Shown: positions 1-11,687 of the stretch, in pieces | Numbering within the stretch: position 1 is the first letter of the stretch | Layout of the letters: the number at the start of each line of letters is the position of its first letter | Source of the DNA: Cantharellus purpuraceus | Taxonomy: Eukaryota > Basidiomycota > Agaricomycetes > Cantharellales > Hydnaceae | Direction of reading: 5' to 3' | DNA: 64,000 nucleotides | Assembly: GCA_025174535.1 (NCBI GenBank) | Contig: JALBUN010000020.1 | Coordinates: 248,001 to 312,000 of the forward strand | Translations under genes and position numbers: made by a program | The notes under the pieces: generated by a model | Database searches by the model: none | Seen by the model: only the letters and a program-made list of their open reading frames with translations | Told to the model about the DNA's origin: nothing

Positions 1-1
1 G

Positions 2-991
2 CATCGTTGGAGGTCCCTCGCATTTTCTGGTCATCTCACGGTGTTCAACGATGCATTGCCTGTCATCACAGCATCCGAATTCACCAGCTTACGGTCACTC
101 ACCGTTGCGTTACTCCCATCCCCGTACCGCATCCCTGGTGATTTTCCTTGGAACGATGTGGGCCGCCACTGGAAATTTCCACAACTGCGATCTCTAGAGC
201 TGTGGAGTAGCGCAATCCTCCTCAGATCGACCACGTTCACCAGCAATCTTCGGAGGCTCGTCATTAGAAAAAACGAAAACCCGGCCATGATCCCTTATGC
301 CACATGGATGGCTATGTGGAAGACTTGCTCAAACCTGGAAGACGTCCATGTCGACCTTGCTTGTGTCGCTCCGGGTACAGACCTCGGATCGCTGACCACA
401 TTCCACTACCATCACCTCAGACGGCTTGTAGTATGGATCGGAGTAGACTGCAACACTACATACGACATGCTCTTCCTTGCCAACCTCCATGCGCCCAGGC
501 TACAATGTCTTGAGTTTTGCGGAAGGGCATGGTGGTCATCGCTAGAAAACAGGGATGCTATTTTTGCCGCTCTGCACAGGCTCATGACCGGTTGCTCTTC
601 TACGCTCAATCAACTGCGCCTATCTGGCATTCATTTCACAACGGAAAGAGTACGAGAGCTGTTGCGTACTGCAACGGAACTCCATAAGCTACGTATCGAA
701 AGCGCCTTCATTACAGCCTTGTGCCCATCCCCGGACGATGTCACCACCAACGAAAGGATCTGCCCAAAGGTAACAACCTTAGGGATCCTAGGAAATAGGC
801 TCTCTATGGCCGACCTTGTGGCAATGATCGTTCGCAGGGCGACGCCTTCTCCGAATGACCCGCCTGGAACGCACTATCTGACACATGTTGAAGCTGAGGG
901 CGCCGTGCGTGGACTGCTTGGAGAGGTTCAGTCGTTAGGAGAACTAAACGTGAACCTTGTCGAAGGCGCTAACGGTGAGGGATCCCGCTGA
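2..991 (+). CDS. F-box/LRR-like protein A, third copy, 5' end outside window
   Basis: The C-terminal two thirds of an F-box protein. The reading frame is open from base 2 and aligns over its whole length with the 508-residue genes at 20555-22081 and 31212-32738. The F-box and coiled coil would lie upstream of the window. What is left is the leucine-rich-like substrate side, with repeated short hydrophobic strands such as LRSLEL, LRRLVI and LQCLEF. Proteins of this kind normally join SKP1 and cullin-1 in ubiquitin ligases. There are several amino-acid changes against the arm copies. The unspliced frame stops at TGA 989-991. A GT-AG intron starting at GTGAGG just before that stop would instead give a short last exon ending at a TAG near 1048, as seen in the paralogues. 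Confidence 0.8.
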   Translation, partial: HRWRSLAFSGHLTVFNDALPVITASEFTSLRSLTVALLPSPYRIPGDFPWNDVGRHWKFPQLRSLELWSSAILLRSTTFTSNLRRLVIRKNENPAMIPYATWMAMWKTCSNLEDVHVDLACVAPGTDLGSLTTFHYHHLRRLVVWIGVDCNTTYDMLFLANLHAPRLQCLEFCGRAWWSSLENRDAIFAALHRLMTGCSSTLNQLRLSGIHFTTERVRELLRTATELHKLRIESAFITALCPSPDDVTTNERICPKVTTLGILGNRLSMADLVAMIVRRATPSPNDPPGTHYLTHVEAEGAVRGLLGEVQSLGELNVNLVEGANGEGSR

Positions 992-1534
992 GTCATGTGA
1001 CTTTTGACTCTAAATGCTTTCATGCCTGCAGACTTGCCAGATATATGGTAGGCCCGATGGCTATCGCAGGCGAATTTTGCGCGAGGGGCAGGTCAGCAAG
1101 GAGGCGAGTGGTCTGTTACGGAGACAATACGGTCAGTCAGGCCACCGTGGGGTTTCAGGAGAGGGGATGTTGTGACCATCTATATCACGTCTGTGTAATT
1201 TCCTTCAGCTAACTATTCCACAAGGTATGGATGGGTTTTTGACGTGAATGGTCGACCTTTGCGTGCATTTATGCGACTGAATGGACGAAAAGTTGGAGAA
1301 CGTAGATGAAGATGGCTTCAAGCTGGGATTGAGACTGTTGGTGCATGATGCATGGCGCGCCACCCCTGTCCTCTTTATCGAAGAGGGCGCGCGCGCTTGC
1401 CGTTCTCAAGTTCTGCGCCTGACGACGCATCTGGTCTGTTCTCGGCATGAGTCGAAATCGACTTTAGCAAACCGTGCTGGGAAATTGGCGTCATCTCAGA
1501 AAGGGAAACGTTGCGATAAGGACATCGGATTGAT

Positions 1535-1584
1535 GCACGATTGAATGCAGGTTCCCATGTGCACGATTGAATGCAGGTTCCCAT
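1535..1584 (+). repeat. 26-bp tandem duplication unique to copy C1
   Basis: The unit starting GCACGATTGAATGCAG occurs twice in a row here but once in both arm copies (about 33277 and its mirror). It is a recent local duplication marking C1 as separate from the arms. Confidence 0.85.
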
Positions 1585-1959
1585 GCCCAGCTTCATGCTA
1601 CCAGGGCCGGTGAGCCCAGTTTTGGGCCGACCTGATGCAATATCGTCTTCTGCTCTCAAAGGTAGTTGCACTCGGAGCCAGGAGTCCATGTGTATGTGCA
1701 GAATGCTTCATGACGTTATTCGCGGGTTCCAAGGGTTGTGGCTGCGCAATGCAGCTGACTAACTTACTAGGTTGGACTGCATCTCCCCTGGCCAGACTCT
1801 TAGGGATAGATTACTTTAAAACTTCTAATCAGCCCTACTGATCACAACCATTTTTTTGGCGTGTTTTCAAGGTGCGTTTACACTACTCACTTCCAGAGTT
1901 GAAGGCTTACTATATCACCTTGTCACCCTCGCGTTACTAATAATCAACAGTCTCCTCTT

Positions 1960-2400
1960 ACGGTCAACGAGGCCACTTGATGGACCAAAGTATCAATTTA
2001 CACTATCGTGACATCCGGCGAGCGCGCGACCACTTTCCGGTTGAAGCATCAGACGGGGACACCACTACGCGAGGATGCAAAGCCAACGAGATTACTTCTA
2101 TGATTTGAGATCCAAAGGATCATGACGTGCGTCAAAACCCCCCCCCCAACTCCAAGTTGAAAAGCTCACGAACCGTTCTTCAGACGATAAGCACTCATAC
2201 GGTCTATACAATAGAATCGGATGTCGCCGATGTGGAATTTGCCCGAGGCTTTGACCGGTCAATCTACAATGCTCTCCATAGGGGTCAATTTCAAATTGGT
2301 GTAGAGATATGCCGAAATGGAACGGACTCTGGAGGCTTTCGGACGCACAAAACAAACGTTGGATCTAGCGCTTTCTCCACTCTTTCAATCGACGCAACTT
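1960..2400 (+). pseudogene. Dynamin-like GTPase 3' remnant (stalk/GED), copy C1
   Basis: Broken sequence related to the last two exons of the dynamin-like gene at 22651-26332. Near 2001 the DNA matches the stalk segment encoding HYRDIRR. From about 2210 a frame reads VEFARGFDRSIYNALHRG, matching the GTPase effector domain segment VRGFDRSIRNAL of the intact gene. Stops and frame changes separate the pieces and no GTPase domain is present. The same remnant sits in both inverted arms. It therefore predates the block duplication and records an older dynamin copy next to F-box gene A. Confidence 0.7.
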
Positions 2401-2952
2401 TACGACGTCGCCCCCACAAGACATTCTCCCTGTCTCCCCCCACATTATCATAGCCTCAATCACCCCTTCTCTTTGACCAATACGGCACCACGTCAAATGT
2501 GACATAGCAGGTTCGTTTTTATCTGCACCGTAAGAGCCTGAGAACCTTACATTGTTTCTTTATACGAATTTTTAGCACGTTTCCCAAACATCCCAATCTC
2601 AACCATGCTATAACCATGAACCCGGACTTTGTACCTGACACGATACGGTCCGCCAGCATCAGGGAATCCTTTGGCGCCCATACACACCCCAAGACATTAG
2701 AAGAGAGATGGTGGAGCTGCCTTGCGATGTGGAGATCCACCAGGGCCCCTTGCACTCAATAGGAGGTTGTGGCTGGTATCCTTGAAAGGACATGCTAGTC
2801 GACTTCTCTCGATTTGGGTGCGCCACAAGTGGCGTCAGATCACCATAGGGTGACAGAGCCGATTCGAGATCGACGACTATTCCAGCAAGAGCGCATGGGG
2901 TGTGCTCCCAACGCGACCAGGGGACTCCGTTTGATGTCACAATCCACGCTGG

Positions 2953-3598
2953 GTGCGGCTGTCCGTTTACTCGTCAGCAGATGAGATGGAAGAGACAATC
3001 GATGAAATCGTCGTCCCTCGTGAATTTGATGATCATGAACATCTCAAGGCGTTACAGGAGGTAGATAAGGATAGCCTGATCAAGAAAACAACCGTACGTT
3101 TCATTAACCGGCTCATACCAGCATATGTGAATTCCCAGACATAGGAAGCATCTCATTATTCAACCTCACCTCACGGCGGTACATAATGGACGTGTTATTC
3201 AACATGCTTCCGTGCTCGACCGGAATATGACGCATCGGCTCGAACTCATTTGATGATGAACATCACCTCGCGGTCCGCATTATTCTACAATGCTCAGTCA
3301 GCTATCTGCCACAGCCAGGCCTATTCTATTTGGCACAATTAACGCACAACAACTCCGGCATCTCACGGTGTTCAGGCTTCTGCCGTATGACTTCTTAGTC
3401 TCTAAGAAGAGTCTCGCAGCTTATGGCAGCGATACGTGGCTTACAGGAAGCCTCGAGGTACGTTTCTTTTGCCCACGGTATATCGCTGGTTGGTCTTTGA
3501 GTGGATCTCATGGTGCAAACTCAACATTGTGCCCACAGTGGCCTATCCTCTGCATGCGTTACGCATCGCAATCCCTGCTGGTTGGTAGGGACGCATGA
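2953..3598 (+). pseudogene. Two short unrecognised ORFs, probably gene remnants (copy C1)
   Basis: Two short frames, 2953-3144 (63 aa, acidic, contains EMEETIDEIVVPREFDDHEH) and 3290-3598 (contains QLRHLTVFRLLPYDF), are conserved in all three copies of the block and in a more diverged sequence in the spacer near 26900-27350. The leucine-rich string in the second looks like the LRR part of an F-box protein, but I do not recognise the family. Stops and frame breaks between and after the pieces suggest a dead or multi-exon gene. In C1 the second frame differs from the arms near 3460 by small indels. Confidence 0.35.
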
Positions 3599-3690
3599 TG
3601 CGATCATGAGATGACGACGGATTATGAGTACGGTTCAAAACGCACGCTCCGGGCGCTAGAGGCGGTATCACCTCGTGGACATCTGTTGAG

Positions 3691-4228
3691 GAGCTCTTCA
3701 TCTGTCGAATCGGAAAGCAGAGATCAACGCCATCATCGACCGAGTCTTACCCCGTCATGCATAGGACTTAACAATAATAATAGTCAACAACTTGGACGAT
3801 GGGTAATGGTTCTTCCTTCTGTGCACTTTGAATCGGGTCAAGTAAAACTCTTCGCAGGAGCATTCCCCTATAAATGTCTTTGTCACTTAGGGTTGTTAGA
3901 TCTGGAATATAGCGACGTTGATAATCTCTGCGCCAGCCATGTACATGGGGGGATATCTGTAGACGTCTAAGTTGAGTTGCCTCCTGATGTACATCTAAGT
4001 TTGTGTGGGGCCTATGTGATGCCCACCGAATGGGTTTTTTAAGGAAGGGGTCTCACCCTTTGAGAAAACATAACTAAGTTGTCTAACTCCGCTACAACTT
4101 CTTACAGTGATGCAGGCAAACCGATCTTCACATTAGTCAACCTTGCAACTCCGATTCATGCCCACTCGCCACTTGTGGATACGCGAACAATCTCCCTATT
4201 ATCACCCCTAGCGTGTCCACCACCATTC
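3691..4228. other. Junction and upstream region of the NTPase gene
   Basis: Unique sequence after C1 homology ends. It contains a TATAAATG motif near 3868 and a long frame (3611-3970) without recognisable domains. The frame that opens the next gene runs upstream to 4079, but the first convincing ATG is at 4229. Confidence 0.4.
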
Positions 4229-7200
4229 ATGAGCACCTCCTCGAGCAAGCGACCTTTCAGCGATATGTCTGTACCATCTTCACCTACCGGTAGTCTTCCA
4301 CCTAAAGTTCAATGCCTGGACACTGTCGAACTTCCTATCTCTCAGGAGAGACATGCGGAGCAAGATCGGCAAGTTCTTGCCAACCTTCCAGGATATACTC
4401 CTCAGAACCATGGTCCTATTCCCCCTGCTTCGCTTCCAACGCTTCTTGCCACCATTGTTGGTGAATCTGATGACCTGCTTAATTTACTCAATACAAGCGA
4501 AGCCAAAAAACTCATTCAAAGAGAGGGCCAGCTCTCAGAGTTGCTTCATGATGCGTGGTCAAAGAAAAACTTTGCAGGTATCCGGAGTCTTCGTAAGTCC
4601 TTCACTTCCATGTTCCCTTAGTTGTTAACTTTGTTTGCAGGAATATTGCAGAGTATGTCGCCAACTGTTGAGCAAGATATATAGCTGATAAACTATTAAG
4701 AGCCCTCCCTTTTCTCAAAATCTCCCTTTCCAAAAGGATCCCTTTGGAAGCTCGACACAAGTGCGCACAGTAGGTTCACAATGTATCATTAAATTTTCTA
4801 GTCCTCATTGATACCTATCGCACAGAACAGGGTACATGACACTACTCCGAAAAGAGGGCCTATGTTTCAACTGATTTTCTTGGACAGTGGTGTCTTCTGC
4901 TTGGCGTGAACCTTACGAGGGTGACTACCATCGCATTCTATACAATAATATCAATAACATGACACGCTCAAAACCATACTCCAATTATGTCGCCATCATA
5001 CAAAGCTCAGGGACAGGAAAGTCACGGATGGTGCATGAACAAGCCAATTTGGTATTCACCATCCCTTTCAACCTTCATGGTCATGCCGATGATGATGGTA
5101 ATGTATCATTTGCTGCAATTGTTCTGCTATCTTTTGAATGTGACATAGATCTTCCATTCCCTCCTCCGGATGCTTTGGTGCAAACCCACCTTACGGAGAA
5201 TACTCCCAGGGATAACGTTGTTCAGGTCCTAGAATACTACTACGCTTTCTTCAGGCATTTATTCCAAAGAGTTAAGGCAGAGCTGCAAGAACTTTACAAA
5301 GGGGGGAACAAGGCTGCTACACATGAGGCTCTTGCAACGTCTTGGCGCAACCATCTAGATACGCCGGGCGTTCGTGATGCACTATATCAATCAGTAGTGC
5401 ACCAAGCCAGTGAAATTCCATTGGTTTGTATCTCATCATACATCTCAGCTTGCGCTCACTATCAGTATTTAGGTGCCTGATGATGTCAAAGATCCGGGGT
5501 CACTTCCTCATGCGGCGATGATGGAGGCGCAACGCGAGTTGAAGAAACTCTTATCAGGTATTGACGGGTGTATCGAGTCCTCAAAGATCACCACGGAAGA
5601 TGTGAAAGTCATTGTTTACTTCGACGAGCCTCACGTTCTCACAAATACTGTGGCACCGCCAAATATTGACGATAAATCCCTTTTCGACGTGCTCTGCTCC
5701 TGTTTCACCGCTTTCTTGGGCGACCCAATATCATTCATTTATCTCTCAACCACTTCAAATGTGCAAAAGCTTGCTCCGAGACCCGAGATGGCTAAATCAG
5801 TGCGTGCGCGTAAAAACGCAGACACACTACAAGCACCCATCATCGAAACACCATTCGATTGCGCCAAAGAGTTGTACATCCTCCCTGGTCAATACACGCT
5901 GCGAGACACATCCACCGTCAAGTTTATGTCAATGTTTGGAAGACCAATGTAAGGCATTTACAGCTACATATGTTTATGCCAGCGTCTCACCTTGTCATTC
6001 TCAGATTCTGGACGCTCATTGAAGGCTCTGGGGCATTCAAAAACACGGTTGTCCCTGGAGTCATCGAATTTGCAAGAGCCAAGCTGATAGCCAAGCCTGA
6101 TATCAACGTATCCCATAAGGATTTGACAACTGAAGGACGCTTGGCCGTGCTCGATGTCCGTCTTATGCTCAATTGGGAGCCTCAACGCGAACCATTTCGC
6201 ACTGAAGCAAAGCTTGTCGCGAGCCACATGCGGATCGCGTATTCCATCCCAAAAGCTCGCGTTTATCTGCGGTCCGGCTACTCGTCTGAGCCCATCCTCG
6301 GCGAGGCCGCTGCTCAACAACTCTATGTATTCCGGAAAAACGTGAAATCTGCAATGGTCGATATTCTGATGGAATCCGTCCATGATGGCCTGCTGGACCT
6401 CGGTGCGCGAGGGGAGCTTGTCGCCCGTGCACTTCTTACTTCTGCATATGATCTAGCAGTGGAAACGGACCATCCGCTGATGCACACAGACGACATCCCA
6501 TTCTATAGCCAAGGCTGTAATGTGATCACTTTCATCAAGGAACTATTCGATGAAGACTATGCTGAAGAAATACTCAACTCCCTCCCTGACAACGTCAAAA
6601 GTGACGTGCCCTTCCGAGAAGCCTTTAAATCTGCCAAGATGCGTTTTACCCATTTTGCCAAAATGGCCGACGACACCAGCATGAGTACGGAAGCAATGTA
6701 TGCGGCATTGCTTAGAGGCATGGCGATCATATGTCCGACCAGTCAGCGAGCCGTCGACGTCATGATTCCAGTTTTGCTCGTCGACGGCCAGCTCTGCGAG
6801 GAGATCATGACTTCGTTGATGATCCAGGTCAAGCGACGGGAGGTAAAAGGTTCTATAGCAGCATATACTATCGATGAAGCTGCCCTTAGCTTCTTTCCAA
6901 CTGCGTCTACAAAAACATTCGACACGGCTGAAACCGCGTCTATGGAACATAGTGATGCAATACCTGCCCCAAATTCCCGCCCATACATCACCCTCGTCAT
7001 GGAACTAGGCGTGCAGCCCGCTCTGGCGGAACAGGCCAAAACTTACGTCAAAGCTCGCAACAAGCCAAAACCCACTCGCAAGGTCTCCGAGTCGCAACGT
7101 GCGGAGCAGGCGAGACAGCACACACCTTCAAAAGTCATTCTCCCACAGCAAGGTCAATTGAGACACTCAACTGCTACACATCCTCGGTATAGCATTTTCG

Positions 7201-7505
7201 CGTATGGATGTTCGAACACGGTGTATAAAGTGATAGACCCCGTAGACAAGGCTAAGTATGCATTTTTACTTGCCTCACGTGACATCCTGGGGGGACATCC
7301 CGGCCAAAATATCCAGTCTCTCAGGGCGGTACGCAGAATGAAACAATTCTGGTCAGTAGGCGAGGACTGTTATCACTGGCTCAAGAGTGAGTTGCTCAAT
7401 GGAGCCGAAGAGGTGGGTGACCCTGATGCCGCATGGCTGGTGACTGGATCAGCGATCATGGAGGGTCTGGGGGCGGAAAGCGAAGAATTCGCAGAGTTTG
7501 TGTGA
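4229..7505 (+). CDS. P-loop NTPase of the fungal Crinkler-like family, multi-exon
   Basis: An apparently intact gene of about 950 residues. Exon 1 (4229-4592) is serine/proline-rich and ends at a GTAAGT donor. The small exons between 4641 and about 4890 could not be fixed. From 4887 the frame carries a Walker A-like motif QSSGTGKS (5001-5024). A 49-nt intron (5424-5472) and a Walker B motif, VIVYFDEPH near 5610-5640, follow. After a 56-nt intron (5949-6004) a 500-residue C-terminal exon runs to TGA 7503-7505. It holds a conserved-looking GARGELVARALL helix followed by AYDLAVETD, which resembles the region after the NTPase in fungal proteins related to Crinkler effectors (NTPase plus nuclease-like domain). 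The NTPase call is firm; the nuclease link is inferred. It is single-copy here, with no frameshift seen. It could act in the nucleus or in inter-fungal conflict, which the sequence does not decide. Confidence 0.75.
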
Positions 7506-7934
7506 GAATAGATGTATTCAAGTGGAGGACCAGATGGCACATGCGAATTGTATTGATGAAAGCCCGGCACCATGTCAAAATAACTTTGCAGAGTCGCGAG
7601 GAAAACAGGGAGGCGGGCGAGGAAGGCGGCTACCGTTTCTCGGCGTTGGCAGCGGGTGTGACGCTGACATTGTGTGTCATATGTAAACGATATATAAAAA
7701 GGCTTGTTGATTTACCTCTGCAACTGTCAATGCAGGGTTAGGGGGTTCTCAACAGTAAAACCATCGAGAACATTGAACGGATGATATTTTAGTCGGAATC
7801 GCAAGCTCCAGCAAGGAGGTTAATGACATGGCGAGCAATCGAGAAAGAACATGGTCGTTCTTGCCCATTGTTACTGCATGCTGTGGTACGAAGTCTGCAA
7901 GTTTCACACTGTCCCTGGAAACACTAAGCACGGC
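7506..7934. other. Intergenic, downstream of NTPase gene
   Basis: No supportable gene. A TATATAAAAAGG string lies near 7690 but no convincing coding region follows. A frame on the minus strand (7749-8018) has no recognisable motif and runs into the next repeat. Confidence 0.4.
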
Positions 7935-8785
7935 TAGACTCTCAGATGAGTTTATAAAGTCTACCGAACAAGTACCTAGTTGGCTTGCAGCAAATCCATG
8001 ACATACTCCGTGTGACAAACTTGCCAGTAGAATTTCACCGTCGGGTCCGTGTGAGTCATCTAAAGTAATGATTCAACCGCATTTTCCCAGTGTTTGCCAT
8101 GTCAGGATACCGGTTTGTGTCATAATACACTGGAGGGATTTGGGTGTCACCCCAGATCGATGTGGATGCATGTTCGCTTTGGTACAGTGCCTCTTGACGC
8201 CCATTGATGTACCTTCGGCCTAAATGTTAGACCTTAAAAATCATGCCATTCGTGAATGCTCACCAGGCATTGAGATCGATAAGGTCTTTCAATCCAGGCC
8301 ATTGCTTCACGTCCAAGTTGGCATGCAATGCAAGCGCAACTTGCATCTGCCGACGCCTTGCTTCATTCTATCTGTACTCTTCAGCATCGTTTCGCTCCAT
8401 CTCACTGTTGTCTCGACCCTGCGTAAAACCATACCAGTTCAAGTATGAGTCTACCCAGAGTCATGCTCAACAGTGAGGTTACACGCGAAGTGTTGATGTC
8501 AAGTCCTGGAGCTTAAAAAAGATGATTGGGAACTATTGTATCATGGAGTGGAGCATCCTTTTGAAATGATTTGCGAACAGGTGCGATGGACTTGAGGTGA
8601 GGCTCTGGTAAAGTAGTGAATTCATTCTGTGAACTACCTCACTGCTTCCCCTGACCGCCTCCAGACCACTAACTCCCTCGTCGGAGACTCAGCAGCCCGT
8701 CCCGTCATATCACTATCGCTATACTCGACAGTGACAGTCTGAGAAACTAATATGTTGATGTTTCGTTGAGGGAACTCAGTCATTA

Positions 8786-8837
8786 CTATCGTCGACGGGG
8801 GATTGAAATCACGATCCCCCGACGTTCTCGTCGATAG
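8786..8837. other. 52-nt imperfect hairpin, copy 1
   Basis: Inverted repeat with arms CTATCGTCGACGGGGGAT and a complementary right arm ending CGTCGATAG, separated by a short AT-rich loop, with a few unpaired bases in the right arm. It lies downstream of the membrane-protein stop codon (minus strand) and recurs at 12528-12579. It could be a fold in the 3' UTR or a leftover transposon end. Confidence 0.6.
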
Positions 8838-9024
8838 CCCGAGTCCAGCCTGTTCGCATTTAGCATCCCTAATACAATTTATACATATACATACGTACCC
8901 TAACGATAATCATCGAAAACGTGATCCCCTAAAAAGTAGTCAACAACCCAGAGTCAGCAAGCACCCTGTCGACTAACAAACACATACAATAATTGGGACT
9001 AATATATCAAATCCTAGCGGGCAG

Positions 9025-10402
9025 TTACTCATCATCAGACAATGCATCTGGAAAGCGAAAAGAAAACCATTTCATACCGATATATTGCACGTCACTGTAT
9101 GCCAGGTACGTTGCAAGCGATACCACAAGCGCTGTCGAATAAATTGCGCCACTTTCCAGCATAATCGCAATCACGGGCCACAGCGAGCGGCCCCTGTCCT
9201 CAGGCGCAATGCTGACATGTGCCCGCCAGATCCTGTACCTATAGCCCGTGTCCTGTTAACATAGGTCGACAGAGGTGGGAGTAATGTTGCATACACGATC
9301 ATGAAGGTGTCGTAGAGGTTTTGTACCAACGACGACACGAAGAACGCGGCTGCGCAGCCGGCCAGACTGGGCGAAAAGACCTGCCAGATCGTTGGTGTTT
9401 GATTCAGAAATGTCTGGTAGTCAGACTCACCCTTGAAGTTGTTCTGCTATTGATCAACTCGATCGCGATGCCTGACGCTAGAGCAGTCACAAAGGATGAA
9501 AGGTTAAAAATAATAATACCAATACAGGTCGCACGTACTGATACCGCCACACAGAAGGACCATGGGTGCAACAACTGTCCTTCTATTGTGACCTGAAGCG
9601 ACATTAGTACGCGACAGAGTGGATGTCATCCAGGAGACACACCCCAGACTATGTACAGTCTGTATATCTGTATATTGCAAGTAAGTGCTTCAACTTCCAA
9701 ACATAAGTTATCAAGTGACTCACAGACAATGAATCGGCAACAGCTGTCAGAGTGATATACACTCCAATGCGTGTCACCTGCAACTCGTGTCGCACAACAG
9801 TTCCTAAAGCAGCCAGAAGGAGGCATACCTGTTTCCTATGGGAGGGCTGCGCATGAGTTGCGATTGAGGGACGGCTAAATGTGGGACATACCAGTTATTC
9901 GTCGACGAAAAGTAGGTGGAGCAGCCGTTGGAGTCCTGCGAACACTTTGGCAGCGAACCAATAAAACTCTCTGAGATAAATGTGAGTATCCACTGAGTGA
10001 AATGCCCAATATGTGGCGTACCCATAGCCATACTGAGACTTAGAGAGTAGTGGATAACAATGAATATCCACTGAAAGCAAAGGACTGAACAACCGGACGA
10101 CAGTTGAACAACACCTCGGAACCTACCATCACGACTGCCATTATAAGAAAAGGGCGGTTGACACCCTCTGAACGCCGTCTTAAGACATGTAAGCTATGAA
10201 TGTCTACAGCCGTGAAGATGGAGTGGCTCACCCGTAAAGTATATAGTAAGAGCAAACCAGGAACATCGCCTGCATGTGCGCAAGGTGTCAATGGAACAGG
10301 ACATGTGTCATTGATATCATAATCTATGCTTGCCTGATAGGCTCCAAACAGAGCAGACTGGAATATGAATCCGATTGTTACGGAGATGGAAACATTCATC
10401 AT
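9025..10402 (-). CDS. Fungal multi-pass (seven-helix type) integral membrane protein
   Basis: A multi-exon gene read on the minus strand from ATG 10402 to TAA 9025. Exon pieces encode hydrophobic segments: GFIFQSALFGAYQ, then AMFLVCSYYILYG, then WIFIVIHYSLSLSM. After these come IYRLYIVWG (near 9650), a segment containing FNLSSFVTALASGIAIELI (near 9480), and finally a TM block with YRIWRA, VIAIMLESGAIYSTALVV and YLAYSDVQYIGM. The IYRLYIVWG motif and the ESGAxYS helix are hallmarks of a large mushroom-fungus family of predicted seven-helix membrane proteins of unknown ligand. Introns of about 38-60 nt with GT-AG ends are needed. Several exon junctions were placed only by reading frame. The function is unknown; a sensor or transporter role is possible. 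Confidence 0.65.
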
Positions 10403-11687
10403 TGTGATTTGAGAGAGGCAGAGAGAAGGGAGTGAGTTCAATGGACTCGGACCCTCATTTTCTCCACAAGTCAGCACTTATATAGCATTGCAGAGGCGGA
10501 TTCCTGGGATATTTCCCATGTCCTGAGAGTGTCTGCGGATCTTCACAGCGTACTAGAAGCTGGAAATCAATGTACGAAGCATGAAGCATAAGGAATTTCT
10601 GATTGCGCTCACCTCGGCTTGGTTGTGTTTGCATTGCTAACTAATGAGATTGGCGTGTACGAGAAAGCAATACAAACTCCAGCCAAGCAAATACAAGGTA
10701 CACACCCGACAAAAATCCGAGAACGCGATGATCTATAAACCTGCTGCAGTTTATGCCTCAGGCATACAGGGCACTCGAGCTTCAACTGTGCTCCTCCCAC
10801 TTTTGTGAGGACCATGCAGCGCAATCCTAACACTGTATTGATGTCTCCCACGAACCTAGTTCCATCTTTCCAGATAAATACCGGGCCTCCCCGCTCGACT
10901 CGGAGCGACCCACACACTAGGGTCCAAAGAGAATTGTCGCAATGCCATAGGCAATATATCGAGGAAGTTATATTCACCCGGAAGGACAAGAGGAGATGAC
11001 AGGCCTTAATGTGGTTGGCATCAGAAAGTGGCTGATTTCCAGAAGAACCCAAAAGGCATTGAACAATATAACTTGCCTTTTCGAATACCGCATTAGAAGT
11101 CCTGTGTCTATTCGCTTCGTGGCTCTTGATTACAGTCACAAATGTTGCGATCTGGGAATGAATCTTTGCTTAGTAGGAATAGTGTGCCACCAGGACTTAC
11201 CCGCTGTACAGAGAGCCACAGAACGGAAAGTCACCAACCTGGCTGACAGGCTGTGACTTCGAGGACAGCGAATGACTCACGAAGATATCTCGTGGCGTAA
11301 ACATCCCTGGTCAAAGGCACTGCACCGACTGCGGTGGGCTAATTGTTGTGGAATATTTGGCAACCAGAAGTGGAGCGTTGGTAGATCCACACTGGTGACC
11401 ATTACATCGTGCTGTATCGTTCTTCCGCGATATATCAGTGAGCACATTCTTGAAGCTTGAAAGCCGGTTGACACCATGTTGTGTTTCGCCCAGGACCCTC
11501 GTCGTATACTAAGATGAAGGAAGAGTCTTACAACCAATGTAGTGAGAGTCTCATATATCGCTCCTATTAATTGCGTTGATTTGCTTTAAAAATATTGCCA
11601 CGAACTTCAGAGAATCTACAGTAATAGTGGTATGTATCCTGAAGAGAAGGTGCGTGCGCCTGCTGCATTAGGTCTTCAGAGAAGCTG
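10403..11687. other. Upstream region of the membrane-protein gene
   Basis: No gene could be supported. A 176-residue minus-strand frame at 10609-11139 lacks motifs. Part of this region (10909-11089) is kept in copy 2 and encodes, on the minus strand, a hydrophobic run (LLEISHFLMPTTLRPVISSC near 13560), which may be a 5' exon of an older version of the gene. 11090-11687 lies between the two direct repeats and shows nothing recognisable. Confidence 0.35.

Larger units (their letters stand above)
1..3690 (+). repeat. Segmental duplication, copy C1 (F-box A block)
   Basis: This stretch matches 31748 to about 35430 in direct orientation and the mirror-image part of the left arm (about 17860-21546) in inverted orientation. 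It holds the 3' part of F-box gene A, a dynamin 3' remnant and two short unrecognised ORFs. It differs from the two arm copies by many substitutions and small indels, while those copies look identical to each other, so it split off earlier. Homology fades near 3690, inside the sequence that in the arms leads on to F-box gene B. The left edge lies outside the window. Confidence 0.9.
7935..11089 (+). repeat. Direct duplication, copy 1 (membrane-protein locus)
   Basis: Matches 11688-13629 in the same orientation. Both begin GACTCTCAGATGAG and both end near AACTTGCCTTTTCG. Copy 1 is the fuller version. Copy 2 lacks about 130 bp (9143-9273 of copy 1) and about 1.0 kb (9895-10908 of copy 1), plus small indels. 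Confidence 0.9.

Noticed and set aside
10609..11139. 176-residue minus-strand frame upstream of the membrane-protein gene
   Set aside because: No motif, and only a short part (about 10909-11089) is conserved in the duplicate; that part is not in the same frame as a recognisable protein.
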